The notes below the pieces were generated by a model that saw only the letters and a list, made by a program, of their open reading frames with translations, was not told the DNA's origin and ran no database searches. A program made the translations under genes and the position numbers. A DNA stretch of 8,284 nucleotides from an uncultured Oscillibacter sp. (GTDB lineage: Bacteria > Bacillota_A > Clostridia > Oscillospirales > Oscillospiraceae). The DNA lies in assembly GCA_951800675.1 (NCBI GenBank), contig CATOKC010000140.1:1-8284 (forward strand), written 5' to 3'. Positions 1-6,937 of this stretch are shown piece by piece (positions within the stretch are counted from its first letter, which is position 1; each line of letters starts with the position of its first letter).

Positions 1-2
1 CA

Positions 3-473
3 AGTAAAGTGAGTGCCAAAATTGTTTCCGCCGCTTTGAAAACGGAAGAAGATAAGAAGCGCTTTTCAGAGATCTTTTCTCCCATTACGAATTTTTATTA
101 TGTGGAGGAAATTGAGCCGATTTGGAGCGAATTTGAGGAGATGAAAATGCCCTCCGGCAGGCTTGCGGACCGATGCTATCAGGCAGGGGAACGGAGGGAA
201 ATCTGCTCCATGCCGTTTACGGATATGTGCATCCATTCCAATGGAATCGTAGGGGCCTGCTGTTCGGATTGGAAGTTTGCCACGGAGTACGGCGACGTGA
301 ATCGAGAGCATCTTTCTGAAATTTGGAACGGAAAGCGGCATCGGGAATTTCAATGCGCGATGCTGGCCCGAAAGCCGATTCCCTTTTGCGCGGCGTGCAT
401 GCGCAAACCGCCGGACCGGATCGAAGAGCCGGAGATTCTGATGCAGAAAATTATGGGAGGAGCTGCGACGTGA
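3..473 (+). CDS. Radical SAM/SPASM protein, C-terminal part (5' end outside window)
   Basis: The frame is open from the first full codon at base 3 to the TGA at 471-473, so the true start lies upstream; the GTG at 9 is an internal codon by homology. The visible 156 or so residues match the second half of the radical SAM protein at 4187-5194: a 'KIV-AA' strand, a short helix, 'IEPIW', then an auxiliary-cluster (SPASM) domain. Counting from the GTG at 9, the SPASM cysteines are C66, C84-C85 (in 'CCSDW') and C127/C130 ('CAAC'). C66 to C84 is 18 residues, the same as in the other copy. The N-terminal CxxxCxxC motif that binds the SAM-cleaving 4Fe-4S cluster is not in the window. Such proteins do radical chemistry on peptides or small molecules; in a sugar operon a sugar substrate is plausible but unproven. 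The last base pairs overlap the legB start, so the two genes are probably co-translated. Confidence 0.85.
   Translation, partial: SKVSAKIVSAALKTEEDKKRFSEIFSPITNFYYVEEIEPIWSEFEEMKMPSGRLADRCYQAGERREICSMPFTDMCIHSNGIVGACCSDWKFATEYGDVNREHLSEIWNGKRHREFQCAMLARKPIPFCAACMRKPPDRIEEPEILMQKIMGGAAT
455..460 (+). promoter_or_regulatory. Ribosome binding site fixing the legB GTG start
   Basis: GGGAGG lies 9 bases before the GTG at 470. This GTG overlaps the TGA of the preceding gene (GTGA) and opens directly into the dehydratase N-terminus MKVLVTGADGF. It is therefore preferred over upstream in-frame starts such as 323, which would add a tail unlike the family. Confidence 0.75.
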
Positions 474-1446
474 AGGTATTGGTAACTGGTGCGGATGGAT
501 TTATCGGCAGCCATTTGACAGAGCTGCTGCTGGAACTGGGGTACGACGCGCGGGCGTTTGTGCTTTATAATTCCTTCGGCTCTTGGGGCTGGCTGGATAC
601 GCTCCCCAGAGAAAAGCGGGACACGCTGGACGTGGTGATGGGAGACGTGCGGGACCCTGCGTTTGTGCGCGCAGCTATGAAGGGTGTGGACTGCGTGTTT
701 CATCTGGCCGCGCTGATTGCCATTCCGTACAGCTACCATGCGCCCGACGCCTATGTAGATACAAACATCAAGGGAACGCTGAATGTGCTGAACGCCGCCC
801 GGGAGCTGGGAACGGAGCGTCTGCTTATAACGTCGACGTCTGAGGTCTACGGTACGGCGAAGTACGTTCCCATTGACGAAAAACACCCGTTTCAGGGGCA
901 GTCGCCCTATTCCGCCACGAAAATCGGGGCTGACCGTCTGGCGGAGTCCTACTACCGCAGCTTTAATGTTCCGCTGACGATTGTGCGTCCCTTCAATACG
1001 TATGGTCCCCGTCAATCTGCCCGGGCCGTGATTCCCACCATTATTTCTCAGCTGCTTGCCGGCTATGACGAAATCAAGCTGGGGAGTTGACGCCGACACG
1101 GGACTTTGTTTTCTGCAAAGACACCGCCAGGGGCTTTGTGGAGCTCAGTAAGTGCAAAGAAGCGATTGGACGGGAGGTTAATATCGCCACGGGGCAGGAG
1201 ATTTCCATTGGGGAATTGGCGCGGAAGCTGATTCAGATGATTCGGCCAAGCGCGAAAATAGTTTGCCAGGAGCAGCGGCAGCGCCCCGCTGCCAGCGAGG
1301 TGGAACGCCTCCTGGGAAGCAGCGAGCTGCTATATTCTCTTACTGGATTCAAGCCGCGGACGCCGATCGAAGCTGGCTTAAAAGAGACCATCGCGTGGAT
1401 TCGGGAACACATGGACACCTACAAAGCGGATCGCTATTCCCTGTGA
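470..1446 (+). pseudogene. legB: LegB-type UDP-GlcNAc 4,6-dehydratase, frameshifted
   Basis: LegB is an NAD-dependent extended SDR that converts UDP-GlcNAc to a 4-keto-6-deoxy sugar, the first step toward legionaminic acid and related sugars. The gene reads as two frames: 470-1090 (206 aa) and 1087-1446 (119 aa). Fragment 1 carries the TGADGFIG nucleotide-binding loop (residues 6-13), 'HLAALIAIP', 'TSTSEVYG' (121-128) and the catalytic Y147-SAT-K151, and ends '...IKLGS'. Fragment 2 starts exactly where the family continues ('LTPTRDF-F-KDTARGF') and holds the C-terminal substrate-binding part. Joined, they give about 325 residues, the usual LegB length, with no family segment missing. One T appears to be missing near 1087-1088. 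It may be a real inactivating mutation, a sequencing or assembly error, or less likely a tolerated frameshift. The family call rests on strong, family-wide motif recall; the exact substrate is inferred. Confidence 0.88.
1081..1090 (+). other. Frameshift junction inside legB
   Basis: Reading from 470, the codons run CTG GGG AGT then TGA (1088-1090). The conserved continuation begins at TTG 1087-1089, in the -1 frame. Inserting one T in the TT run would restore AGT TTG ACG, encoding S-L-T. The TTG overlaps the stop as TTGA, like an ATGA reinitiation overlap, but the G-rich stretch just before it (1081-1086) is too close to be a good ribosome site. The run of four G at 1081-1084 would also let a Gly tRNA on GGG re-pair one base back, giving L-G-E-L-T at the correct length. 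Confidence 0.8.
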
Positions 1447-1464
1447 ATTGAGGAGAGACCGGCC

Positions 1465-3264
1465 ATGAAAGTATCTGACTATATCATTCGCCGCCTGGAG
1501 GAGCACGGCGTCCGGGACGTGTTCCTCCTCAGCGGCGGGGGGATGATGCACCTTTTGGACTCCTTGTTTCAGAGCAAGTCCATTCATCCCTGGTGCAACC
1601 TGCATGAGCAGGCGTCCTCCATTTGCGCCAGCGCCTACGCCCAGGCCACCGGCCGCTTAGGGGTGTGTATGGTGACATCAGGCCCTGGCGCCACCAACGC
1701 TGTCACCGGAGCGGCGGACGCCTGGATGGATTCGGAGCCGGTGCTGGTGATTTCCGGGCAGGCCAAGACCTCGGACTTGGTTGGAGACCGGGGCGTCCGG
1801 CAGTGCGGCTCCCAGGAGGTCAACATCACCGCCATGATGCGGCCCGTCACCAAATATGCGGTGAGCGTCACGGATAAGACCCTGGTGAAATACCATCTGG
1901 ACAAGGCTGTCTACCTGGCTACCCACGGGCGAAAGGGAACCGTGTGGGTGGAGGTGCCCCTGGACATTCAGGGCGCGCAGGTGGAAGAGCGTGAGCTTGT
2001 GGAATTTGATCCCGCCGCGGAGGGGCTGATTACGGGCAGCTCTGTCTCCGATGAGGACATTGGCGAGATTTTGGAGATGCTGAGAGCGGCGAGGCGTCCG
2101 GCGATTCTGGTGGGCAAGGGCGTGCTGTTCGGCGGCGTGGGAGCGCAGATACGGGAGCTCTGCCATACGCTGCAAATCCCCGCCCTGGCCACGTGGAGGG
2201 CCAAAATGGTTTTCGCCGATGATGACGAGTTCTATTTTGGGCATCCCGGCAGCCCGGGCCCCCGGTACCCCAATTGGATTGTGCAGACCTGCGACTTCCT
2301 GCTGACGATTGGCGCTCGGCTGAATCCGGCGGTTACCGCCTTTCATGAGCCGCACTTTGCCTGCCGGGCAAAGCGTGTGATGGTGGATATCGACTCCAAC
2401 GAGATTGCGAAGCTTCATATGGATTTCGCTAAAACAGTGGTCTGTGACGCGGCGGATTTTGTTCCCCGCCTGCGCCAAAGGGCGGCTGGGATGGGGCAGT
2501 TGAATACTGGGAATTGGCTGCGGTTCTGCCGGGCAGCGAAGGCTGCGTACCCGGCCTTTCAGGAAATCCAGCCCAAGCCCCAGGCGCAGACAAACCTGTA
2601 CCGCTTTGCCCGGGAGCTGTCCAAGCGCGCGCGGGAGGATGACGTGATCGTCCAGAGCCCTACAGGCCGGGCCTGTACGGTAATCGGCCTGGCTTATGAG
2701 CGGAAGGAGGGGCAGGTGGAAATCGGTTCCATGTCCCTGGGCAGCATGGGCTTCGCCATACCCGGCGCCATCGGCGCCTGCATCGCCTGCGGCAAGCGGC
2801 GGACCATCACTTTGGATGGGGACGGCAGCTTGCAGCATAACCTCCAGGAGCTGGCGCTGATCCGGGGCTATGGGCTTCCCGTGAAGCTATTCATTGTGAA
2901 CAACAACGGCTATTCCTCCATCTCCGTCATGCAGGACAACCATTTCCAGAGCCGCTACGCCGGCTGCGGACCGGAGAGCGGCGTGTTCCTCTGCGATGGG
3001 AAGAAGCTGGCGGATCTATACGGGCTGAACTATTACGCCATTCACGGGGACGATGAGATTGCCCCGGTTGTCCAACAGACCATGGCGGACGACGAGCCGG
3101 TCCTGTGTGAAATTTTCGCGGACCGGACCTTTGACGAGATTCCCAAGGCGGCCTCCCGGCTGAATCCGGACGGCTCCATGTCCTCCTCGGTTCTAGAGGA
3201 TTTGTACCCCTTCCTGCCCAAGGAAGAAACAGAAAAATGGCTGCGAATGGGGGAGAACGCTTGA
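1465..3264 (+). CDS. Thiamine-diphosphate-dependent enzyme, acetolactate synthase-like (possible sugar C2-branching enzyme)
   Basis: This 599-residue protein has the three-domain layout of the acetolactate synthase/pyruvate decarboxylase superfamily. The N-terminal pyrimidine-binding domain contains the catalytic Glu48 in 'NLHEQAS' and the 'TSGPGATNA' loop (71-79). A central Rossmann-like domain spans roughly 195-340, ending in 'VMVDIDSNEI'. The C-terminal pyrophosphate-binding domain has 'GSMSLGSMGF' (421-430) and the metal/TPP motif from GDG at 452-454 to NN at 479-480. The start ATG has AGGAGA at 1451-1456, 8 bases upstream, and follows legB by 18 bases. These enzymes decarboxylate a 2-keto acid and transfer the two-carbon unit. 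A housekeeping IlvB is unlikely in this setting: no IlvN small subunit or other ilv gene is adjacent, and an SDR follows immediately. YerE, a TPP enzyme that adds a two-carbon branch to a 4-keto sugar nucleotide in yersiniose synthesis, is a reasonable analogue. Family call high; substrate inferred. Confidence 0.9.
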   Translation: MKVSDYIIRRLEEHGVRDVFLLSGGGMMHLLDSLFQSKSIHPWCNLHEQASSICASAYAQATGRLGVCMVTSGPGATNAVTGAADAWMDSEPVLVISGQAKTSDLVGDRGVRQCGSQEVNITAMMRPVTKYAVSVTDKTLVKYHLDKAVYLATHGRKGTVWVEVPLDIQGAQVEERELVEFDPAAEGLITGSSVSDEDIGEILEMLRAARRPAILVGKGVLFGGVGAQIRELCHTLQIPALATWRAKMVFADDDEFYFGHPGSPGPRYPNWIVQTCDFLLTIGARLNPAVTAFHEPHFACRAKRVMVDIDSNEIAKLHMDFAKTVVCDAADFVPRLRQRAAGMGQLNTGNWLRFCRAAKAAYPAFQEIQPKPQAQTNLYRFARELSKRAREDDVIVQSPTGRACTVIGLAYERKEGQVEIGSMSLGSMGFAIPGAIGACIACGKRRTITLDGDGSLQHNLQELALIRGYGLPVKLFIVNNNGYSSISVMQDNHFQSRYAGCGPESGVFLCDGKKLADLYGLNYYAIHGDDEIAPVVQQTMADDEPVLCEIFADRTFDEIPKAASRLNPDGSMSSSVLEDLYPFLPKEETEKWLRMGENA

Positions 3265-3265
3265 T

Positions 3266-4147
3266 ATGAGGCGGATTTTGCGGACTGGGGCGGGGCCTAG
3301 GGGCTTTGTGGGGCAGAATCTCGCGCCTACTTTGAGGGAACGGTATGAGGTGTACACGCCTTCCAGCCGGGAGCTGAACCTCTGCGACTATGACCTGGTA
3401 GCCCGGTATTTGGATGAGCGCCGCATAGACGTCGTGATTCACAGCGCCCTTCAAAGCCCTTTGCATACCGGCCCGGAGGACGCCATGCTCCACGATTTAC
3501 AGATGTTTTACAACCTTGACAAGCTCAGCGGGCAGTTGGACAGGGTGCTGTATTTCGGTTCCGGCGCGGAGTTTGACAAGCGGTTCCCCATGGAGAATAT
3601 CCAGGAGGAGGACATCGGACGTTCGATTCCAACCTGGTATTACGGACTGGAAAAATATATTATGACCCTCCACGCTCGGAAGAGCCGAAATATCTATAAT
3701 TTGCGCCTGTTCGGCATTTTCGGAAAGTATGAGCACTGGCAGAGCAAGTTTATCTCCAATCTCTGCTGCAAGGCCATGTATGATCTGCCCCTGAGCATCC
3801 GCCAAAACTGTATGTTTGACTATTTGTATGTGGAGGATCTGGCTCCCATCGTGCTTTGTTTTTTGGAGCGTGAGCCGAAGTTCCATGATTACAACGTCTG
3901 CACCGGCCGGCCGATTTCCCTGCGGGAGATTGCGGACGTGGTGCTGGAGGTTTCCGGAAAAACGCTGCCGGTGGAGGTGGCGAAGGAGGGCTGGAATTTG
4001 GCCTATACCGCCAGCTGCGGCCGCTTGGAGGCGGAAATGGGGCCCCTTAAGTTGCGTGATTTAAAGGATGCGGTGAGAGAGCTGTATGCGTATTATCAGG
4101 CGTGTAAGGAAAAAATTCCTTTTGAGGAATTGAGGAGAACAAAATAG
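3266..4147 (+). CDS. NAD(P)-dependent epimerase/reductase (extended SDR)
   Basis: This 293-residue protein is a sugar-nucleotide SDR. Visible elements are an N-terminal Rossmann loop, 'DVVIHSA' (55-61), 'LYFGSGAEFD' (95-104), the catalytic pair Y126-GLE-K130, 'NLRLFGIFGKYE' (145-156), 'FDYLYVEDL' (184-192) and 'YNVCTG' (209-214). The last two are typical of the substrate-binding half of SDRs found in glycan operons. The start ATG lies one base beyond the TPP-enzyme stop, with GGGGGAG at 3249-3255 as ribosome site, so the two genes are almost certainly co-expressed. The oddity is the nucleotide loop: where the family has TGAxGFVG, this protein reads TGAGPRGFVG, two residues longer, with Arg6 replacing the usual small hydrophobic residue before it. 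It may act as the ketoreductase partner of the TPP enzyme (as YerF does for YerE) or as an epimerase; the sequence does not settle which. Confidence 0.87.
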   Translation: MRRILRTGAGPRGFVGQNLAPTLRERYEVYTPSSRELNLCDYDLVARYLDERRIDVVIHSALQSPLHTGPEDAMLHDLQMFYNLDKLSGQLDRVLYFGSGAEFDKRFPMENIQEEDIGRSIPTWYYGLEKYIMTLHARKSRNIYNLRLFGIFGKYEHWQSKFISNLCCKAMYDLPLSIRQNCMFDYLYVEDLAPIVLCFLEREPKFHDYNVCTGRPISLREIADVVLEVSGKTLPVEVAKEGWNLAYTASCGRLEAEMGPLKLRDLKDAVRELYAYYQACKEKIPFEELRRTK

Positions 4148-4186
4148 GAAAAGTCCATAACGATTGGTGCGGAAGTGAGGAACCAT
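4148..4186 (+). other. Short intergenic spacer, probable ribosome site at its end
   Basis: The 39 bases between the SDR stop and the radical SAM start hold no recognisable promoter, hairpin or ORF. TGAGG at 4176-4180 is 6 bases from the ATG at 4187, which favours that start over the in-frame GTG at 4175, whose own upstream G-rich stretch is too close. Confidence 0.5.
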
Positions 4187-5194
4187 ATGAAGGCGGAAAA
4201 GAAGAACCTGGTTAATGAGCGGCGAAGTAAATTGGAAGATGTACTGCCTTTGCGGACGCCGTATTCACTGTTTATTGACCCATGCAATTTGTGCAACTTC
4301 AAGTGCAAGTTTTGTGCGATGCAGACAGCTGATGAGGAGTTGGACTTTAAAAAGCAACTTATGTCCATGGAACTGTACAAGAAAATCGTCGATGATATCG
4401 CTTTGTTTCCTGACAAGCTGAAAATGTTGAGGATTTCACAGCACGGAGAACCGCTGCTGCATCCGGAGCTCCCGGAGATGATCCGTTACGCGAAACAAAA
4501 AAACATATCTGAATTTATTGAGATTGTGTCGAACGGCAGTAAATTGAATCCGCGGCTAAATAAAGAATTGGTTGAAAGCGGACTTGATCGCATCCGGATT
4601 TCGATTGAGGAGATCAGCGGGGAGGGTTACCGTGAAATAGCGGGAGTCAGCATAGATTTTGACCAGCTGATTGCCAATATTAAAGATCTTTTTGAACAGA
4701 GTAACCGCATGGGGAAACCGCTGGAAGTATATGTAAAAATTGTGGATGCCGCCGTAGACACAAAAGAGAAGGAAGAGACCTTTTACCGGCTGTTTGGGGA
4801 TATATGCCATAAAATCTGGATTGACCATATCGTTCCTGTTTGGTCAGGATGGGGAGATTTAGAAAATCGTTTTGAGCTGCGGCAGATGGGGGTGCATGGA
4901 CAGACTCCGCAGGGGATACGAGTCTGTCCGTTTCCCTTTTACAGTCTTACAATCGCGCCGGATGGACTGGTGAATGTGTGTTGCTCGGATTGGCGGCGCA
5001 AGCTGGTGATCGGGGATTTGAAGCGGCAGAGTCTGATGGATGTATGGAACGGGGACCTGCTGAGAAAGTTTTGGATCGACATGCTGTCGGGCAATAAAGA
5101 CCGGTACGAGATGTGCGCGCAATGTGTGTATCCCGTTTATAATTCGACAGATAATATTGACGCTTATGCGGAGGAAATTTTGAAGCGGATGTAA
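4187..5194 (+). CDS. Radical SAM/SPASM domain protein, complete
   Basis: This 335-residue protein (339 if the GTG at 4175 is used) has the radical SAM signature C36-NFK-C40-KF-C43 for the SAM-binding 4Fe-4S cluster, with an extra Cys at 33. The SAM-contacting 'HGEP' motif is at 86-89 and 'VSNGSKL' at 114-120, in a partial TIM barrel. The C-terminal SPASM domain offers C247, C265-C266 (in 'CCSDW') and C310/C313 ('CAQC') as ligands for auxiliary iron-sulphur clusters. Its second half aligns along its length with the truncated gene at the window start, so the operon carries two related copies. The protein is cytosolic, with no signal peptide or membrane segment visible, and probably oxygen-sensitive, which fits an anaerobe. 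SPASM or related enzymes are known to oxidise amino-sugar-like substrates (BtrN is an example), so sugar oxidation, epimerisation or deoxygenation is possible; the actual reaction is unknown. The gene is visibly AT-richer than its neighbours. Confidence 0.9.
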   Translation: MKAEKKNLVNERRSKLEDVLPLRTPYSLFIDPCNLCNFKCKFCAMQTADEELDFKKQLMSMELYKKIVDDIALFPDKLKMLRISQHGEPLLHPELPEMIRYAKQKNISEFIEIVSNGSKLNPRLNKELVESGLDRIRISIEEISGEGYREIAGVSIDFDQLIANIKDLFEQSNRMGKPLEVYVKIVDAAVDTKEKEETFYRLFGDICHKIWIDHIVPVWSGWGDLENRFELRQMGVHGQTPQGIRVCPFPFYSLTIAPDGLVNVCCSDWRRKLVIGDLKRQSLMDVWNGDLLRKFWIDMLSGNKDRYEMCAQCVYPVYNSTDNIDAYAEEILKRM

Positions 5195-5262
5195 TACGGT
5201 GGAACGCATAGGTTGTTTTTAAACCCAGAGACATACTCTGAGGTGGGAAATAGGGTGACAAG
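5195..5262 (+). other. Intergenic spacer with a weak hairpin
   Basis: These 68 bases form the largest gap between the operon genes. They contain a 5-bp inverted repeat, CAGAG (5226-5230) and CTCTG (5236-5240), around a 5-base loop, with no T run after it, so it is not a convincing terminator. G-rich stretches at 5241-5247 and 5253-5255 can serve as ribosome sites for the GTG at 5263. No clear -35/-10 pair was found. Confidence 0.4.
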
Positions 5263-5913
5263 GTGAATAGCGAACAGCGGATTGATATTCTAATTTTCGG
5301 CGCCGGCGGCCACGCCAAAGTAGCCAGCGACTGCGCCAGAGAAGCCTACTCGCGGCAAATTATGATCAGCGGCGACGCGGTCCGGGGAGAGTGGGGCGAT
5401 GTGCCCATTCTTCCACAAAGCCTGCGCACCTTCTCAGAATGGCGTGCGTTATGTCCCCTCGCCTTTGTGGCGATTGGGGACGCGGCTTGCCGGGCACGGG
5501 TTTTGTCGGAGCTGGAAGCCGCCGGTTTTACACTGGTCACATTGATTCACCCAACAGCAGTGGTCAGCCCCAGCGCGCAGTTGGATACAGGGGTTCTGGT
5601 TTGCCCAGGCGCCGTCATAAACGCGGATGCGCGGATTGGGAAGGGCTGCATTGTAAACACAGGCGCTGTCGTGGAGCACGAGTGTGAAATCGGAGCCTTT
5701 TCCCACATAGCGCCAAAGGCGGTCCTGGGCGGCGGCGCCATGCTGGGGCCGTACTGCCGGGTGTGCTTGGGAGCGGTGGTTTCCGATCACATAGCAATTG
5801 GCGGACACACAACCATCGGAGCGGGTGCGGCGGCGCTGTCTCCGCTTCCCGAACGTGTTTTAGCAGCCGGAATTCCCGCCAGGGTTCTGAAACGCTATCC
5901 AGCGGAGCATTAG
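5263..5913 (+). CDS. NeuD/PglD/LegH-type sugar acetyltransferase (left-handed beta-helix)
   Basis: This 216-residue protein has the two-part build of the NeuD/PglD family. An N-terminal Rossmann-like domain with GAGGHAKV at 13-20 binds the nucleotide sugar. A C-terminal left-handed beta-helix of hexapeptide repeats (about 95-190: 'VVSPSAQLDTG', 'VINADARIGKG', 'IAIGGHTTIGAG') binds acetyl-CoA. His139 in 'VEHECEIG' matches the catalytic His of PglD, and His148 follows at the conserved distance. The usual C-terminal 'AAGIPARVLKR' is present, so the protein looks complete. The start is a GTG; an earlier GTG at 5255 meets a stop at once. In a legionaminic pathway the enzyme would N-acetylate the 4-amino group of the UDP-sugar (LegH/PglD role); it could instead O-acetylate the finished sugar (NeuD role). 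It sits 9 bases before neuB, and its stop codon abuts the neuB ribosome site. Confidence 0.88.
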   Translation: MNSEQRIDILIFGAGGHAKVASDCAREAYSRQIMISGDAVRGEWGDVPILPQSLRTFSEWRALCPLAFVAIGDAACRARVLSELEAAGFTLVTLIHPTAVVSPSAQLDTGVLVCPGAVINADARIGKGCIVNTGAVVEHECEIGAFSHIAPKAVLGGGAMLGPYCRVCLGAVVSDHIAIGGHTTIGAGAAALSPLPERVLAAGIPARVLKRYPAEH

Positions 5914-5917
5914 GAGG
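5911..5917 (+). promoter_or_regulatory. Strong ribosome binding site of neuB, overlapping the upstream stop
   Basis: TAGGAGG combines the acetyltransferase stop (5911-5913) with a consensus AGGAGG (5912-5917), 5 bases before the ATG at 5923. It is the strongest such site in the window and implies translation right behind the acetyltransferase. Confidence 0.8.
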
Positions 5918-5922
5918 AAACC

Positions 5923-6918
5923 ATGCCGATTCAAATCATCGCGGAAGCGGGCGTGAACCATAATGGAGATTTTGGCCTTGCGCTGAAAATGGCGGATGCG
6001 GCGAAGGCCGCTGGGGCCGATGTCGTGAAATATCAAACCTTCCAGCCGGAGGAGTTGGCTTCCCGCTATGCGGGCAAGGCCAGCTATCAAAAGGAGACGA
6101 CGGACGCAGAGGAAAATCAGCTGAACATGCTGAAAAAGCTGACGCTGCGGCCTGAGGAATACAGGAAATTGAAAATCCATTGCGGCGAAATTGGGATTGG
6201 CTTTGCCTCCACGCCTTTTGAGCGGACCAGCGTTGCAATTTTAGAAAAGCTGGATATGCCCTTTTGGAAAATTCCCTCAGGTGAGGTGACGAACCTGCCG
6301 TATCTTCTGGACATCGCCAGGACGAAAAAGCCGGTGATCCTGTCCACTGGCATGTGCGAGATGGAGGAAATCCAGGCCGCCATGGATGCTCTGCGATCCA
6401 ACGGCACGCCGAAGATCACATTGCTGCACTGCAACACGGAGTACCCCACGCCCTATGAGGACGTGAACCTCCGGGCCATGGCCTCCATGCGGGAGCGGTT
6501 CGGGGTAGACGTGGGCTATTCAGACCACACGCCGGGCATTGAGGTTCCCATTGCGGCGGCGGCCCTGGGGGCGGTTGTCATTGAGAAGCATTTTACGTTA
6601 GACCGGAATATGGAGGGCCCGGATCACAAGGCCAGCCTGGAGCCGGGGGAGCTGGCCGCTATGGTGACGGCGGTCCGGCACATTGAGAAGGCGCTGGGGA
6701 GCGGGAAGAAGAGGATGAGCCCCTCTGAGGCAAAGAACCGGGACATTGCCCGGAAGAGTCTGGTAGCCCGCCGGGCCATCGCCCAGGGAGAGGAATTTAC
6801 AAAGGAGAATCTTACGGCCAAGCGCCCTGGCGGCGGCGTCAGCCCCATGCGTTGGTTTGAGGCCCTGGGTACCCGGGCTAAGAGAGACTTTGGAGAGGAT
6901 GAAATGATTGAGCTATAG
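5923..6918 (+). CDS. neuB: NeuB/LegI-type nonulosonic acid synthase (N-acetylneuraminate / N,N'-diacetyllegionaminate synthase)
   Basis: This enzyme condenses phosphoenolpyruvate with a six-carbon amino sugar (ManNAc, or 2,4-diacetamido-2,4,6-trideoxymannose for LegI) to make a nine-carbon sialic-type acid in the cytosol. The 331-residue protein is full length. The TIM barrel shows 'IAEAGVNHNGD' (6-16), 'KYQTFQPEEL' (36-45), 'KIPSGEVTNLPYL' (116-128), 'STGM' (141-144), 'LHCNTEYPTP' (168-177), 'GYSDHTPGIEVPIA' (198-211) and 'EKHFTLDRNMEGPDHKASLEP' (221-241). The C-terminal antifreeze-like SAF domain (about 278-331) carries 'KRPGGG-SPM' and closes the partner's active site in the dimer. The 'NMEGPDHKASLEP' wording is common in synthases from legionaminic-type clusters. 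Together with the upstream legB this favours LegI over true sialic acid synthase, but sequence reading alone cannot prove the substrate. Confidence 0.95.
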   Translation: MPIQIIAEAGVNHNGDFGLALKMADAAKAAGADVVKYQTFQPEELASRYAGKASYQKETTDAEENQLNMLKKLTLRPEEYRKLKIHCGEIGIGFASTPFERTSVAILEKLDMPFWKIPSGEVTNLPYLLDIARTKKPVILSTGMCEMEEIQAAMDALRSNGTPKITLLHCNTEYPTPYEDVNLRAMASMRERFGVDVGYSDHTPGIEVPIAAAALGAVVIEKHFTLDRNMEGPDHKASLEPGELAAMVTAVRHIEKALGSGKKRMSPSEAKNRDIARKSLVARRAIAQGEEFTKENLTAKRPGGGVSPMRWFEALGTRAKRDFGEDEMIEL

Positions 6919-6937
6919 GGGAGGCGGAATTATCAGG

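Noticed and set aside
323..469. N-terminal extension of legB upstream of the GTG at 470
   Set aside because: It overlaps the radical SAM gene in another frame, the added residues are unlike the family, and a good ribosome site precedes 470.
350..1099. Minus-strand open frame opposite legB
   Set aside because: It is a shadow of the legB coding sequence, with composition rich in Arg/His/Gln and no recognisable domain.
1087..1446. Independent small gene starting at TTG 1087
   Set aside because: Its product is the exact continuation of LegB after residue 206, so it is the second half of a broken gene.
1678..2838. Long open frame on the minus strand (386 codons)
   Set aside because: It is antisense to the well-supported TPP enzyme, with no family motif; it is a shadow of G+C-rich codon structure.
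1465..3264. Housekeeping acetolactate synthase large subunit (IlvB)
   Set aside because: No small subunit or other branched-chain amino acid gene is adjacent, and it sits inside a sugar operon; kept only as a family resemblance.
5138..5143. TATAAT as a -10 promoter element
   Set aside because: It lies inside the coding end of the radical SAM gene and has no matching -35 box at the right distance.
5226..5240. 5-bp hairpin before the acetyltransferase gene as a terminator
   Set aside because: The stem is short, it is not GC-rich enough, and no T run follows; the genes on both sides fit one operon.
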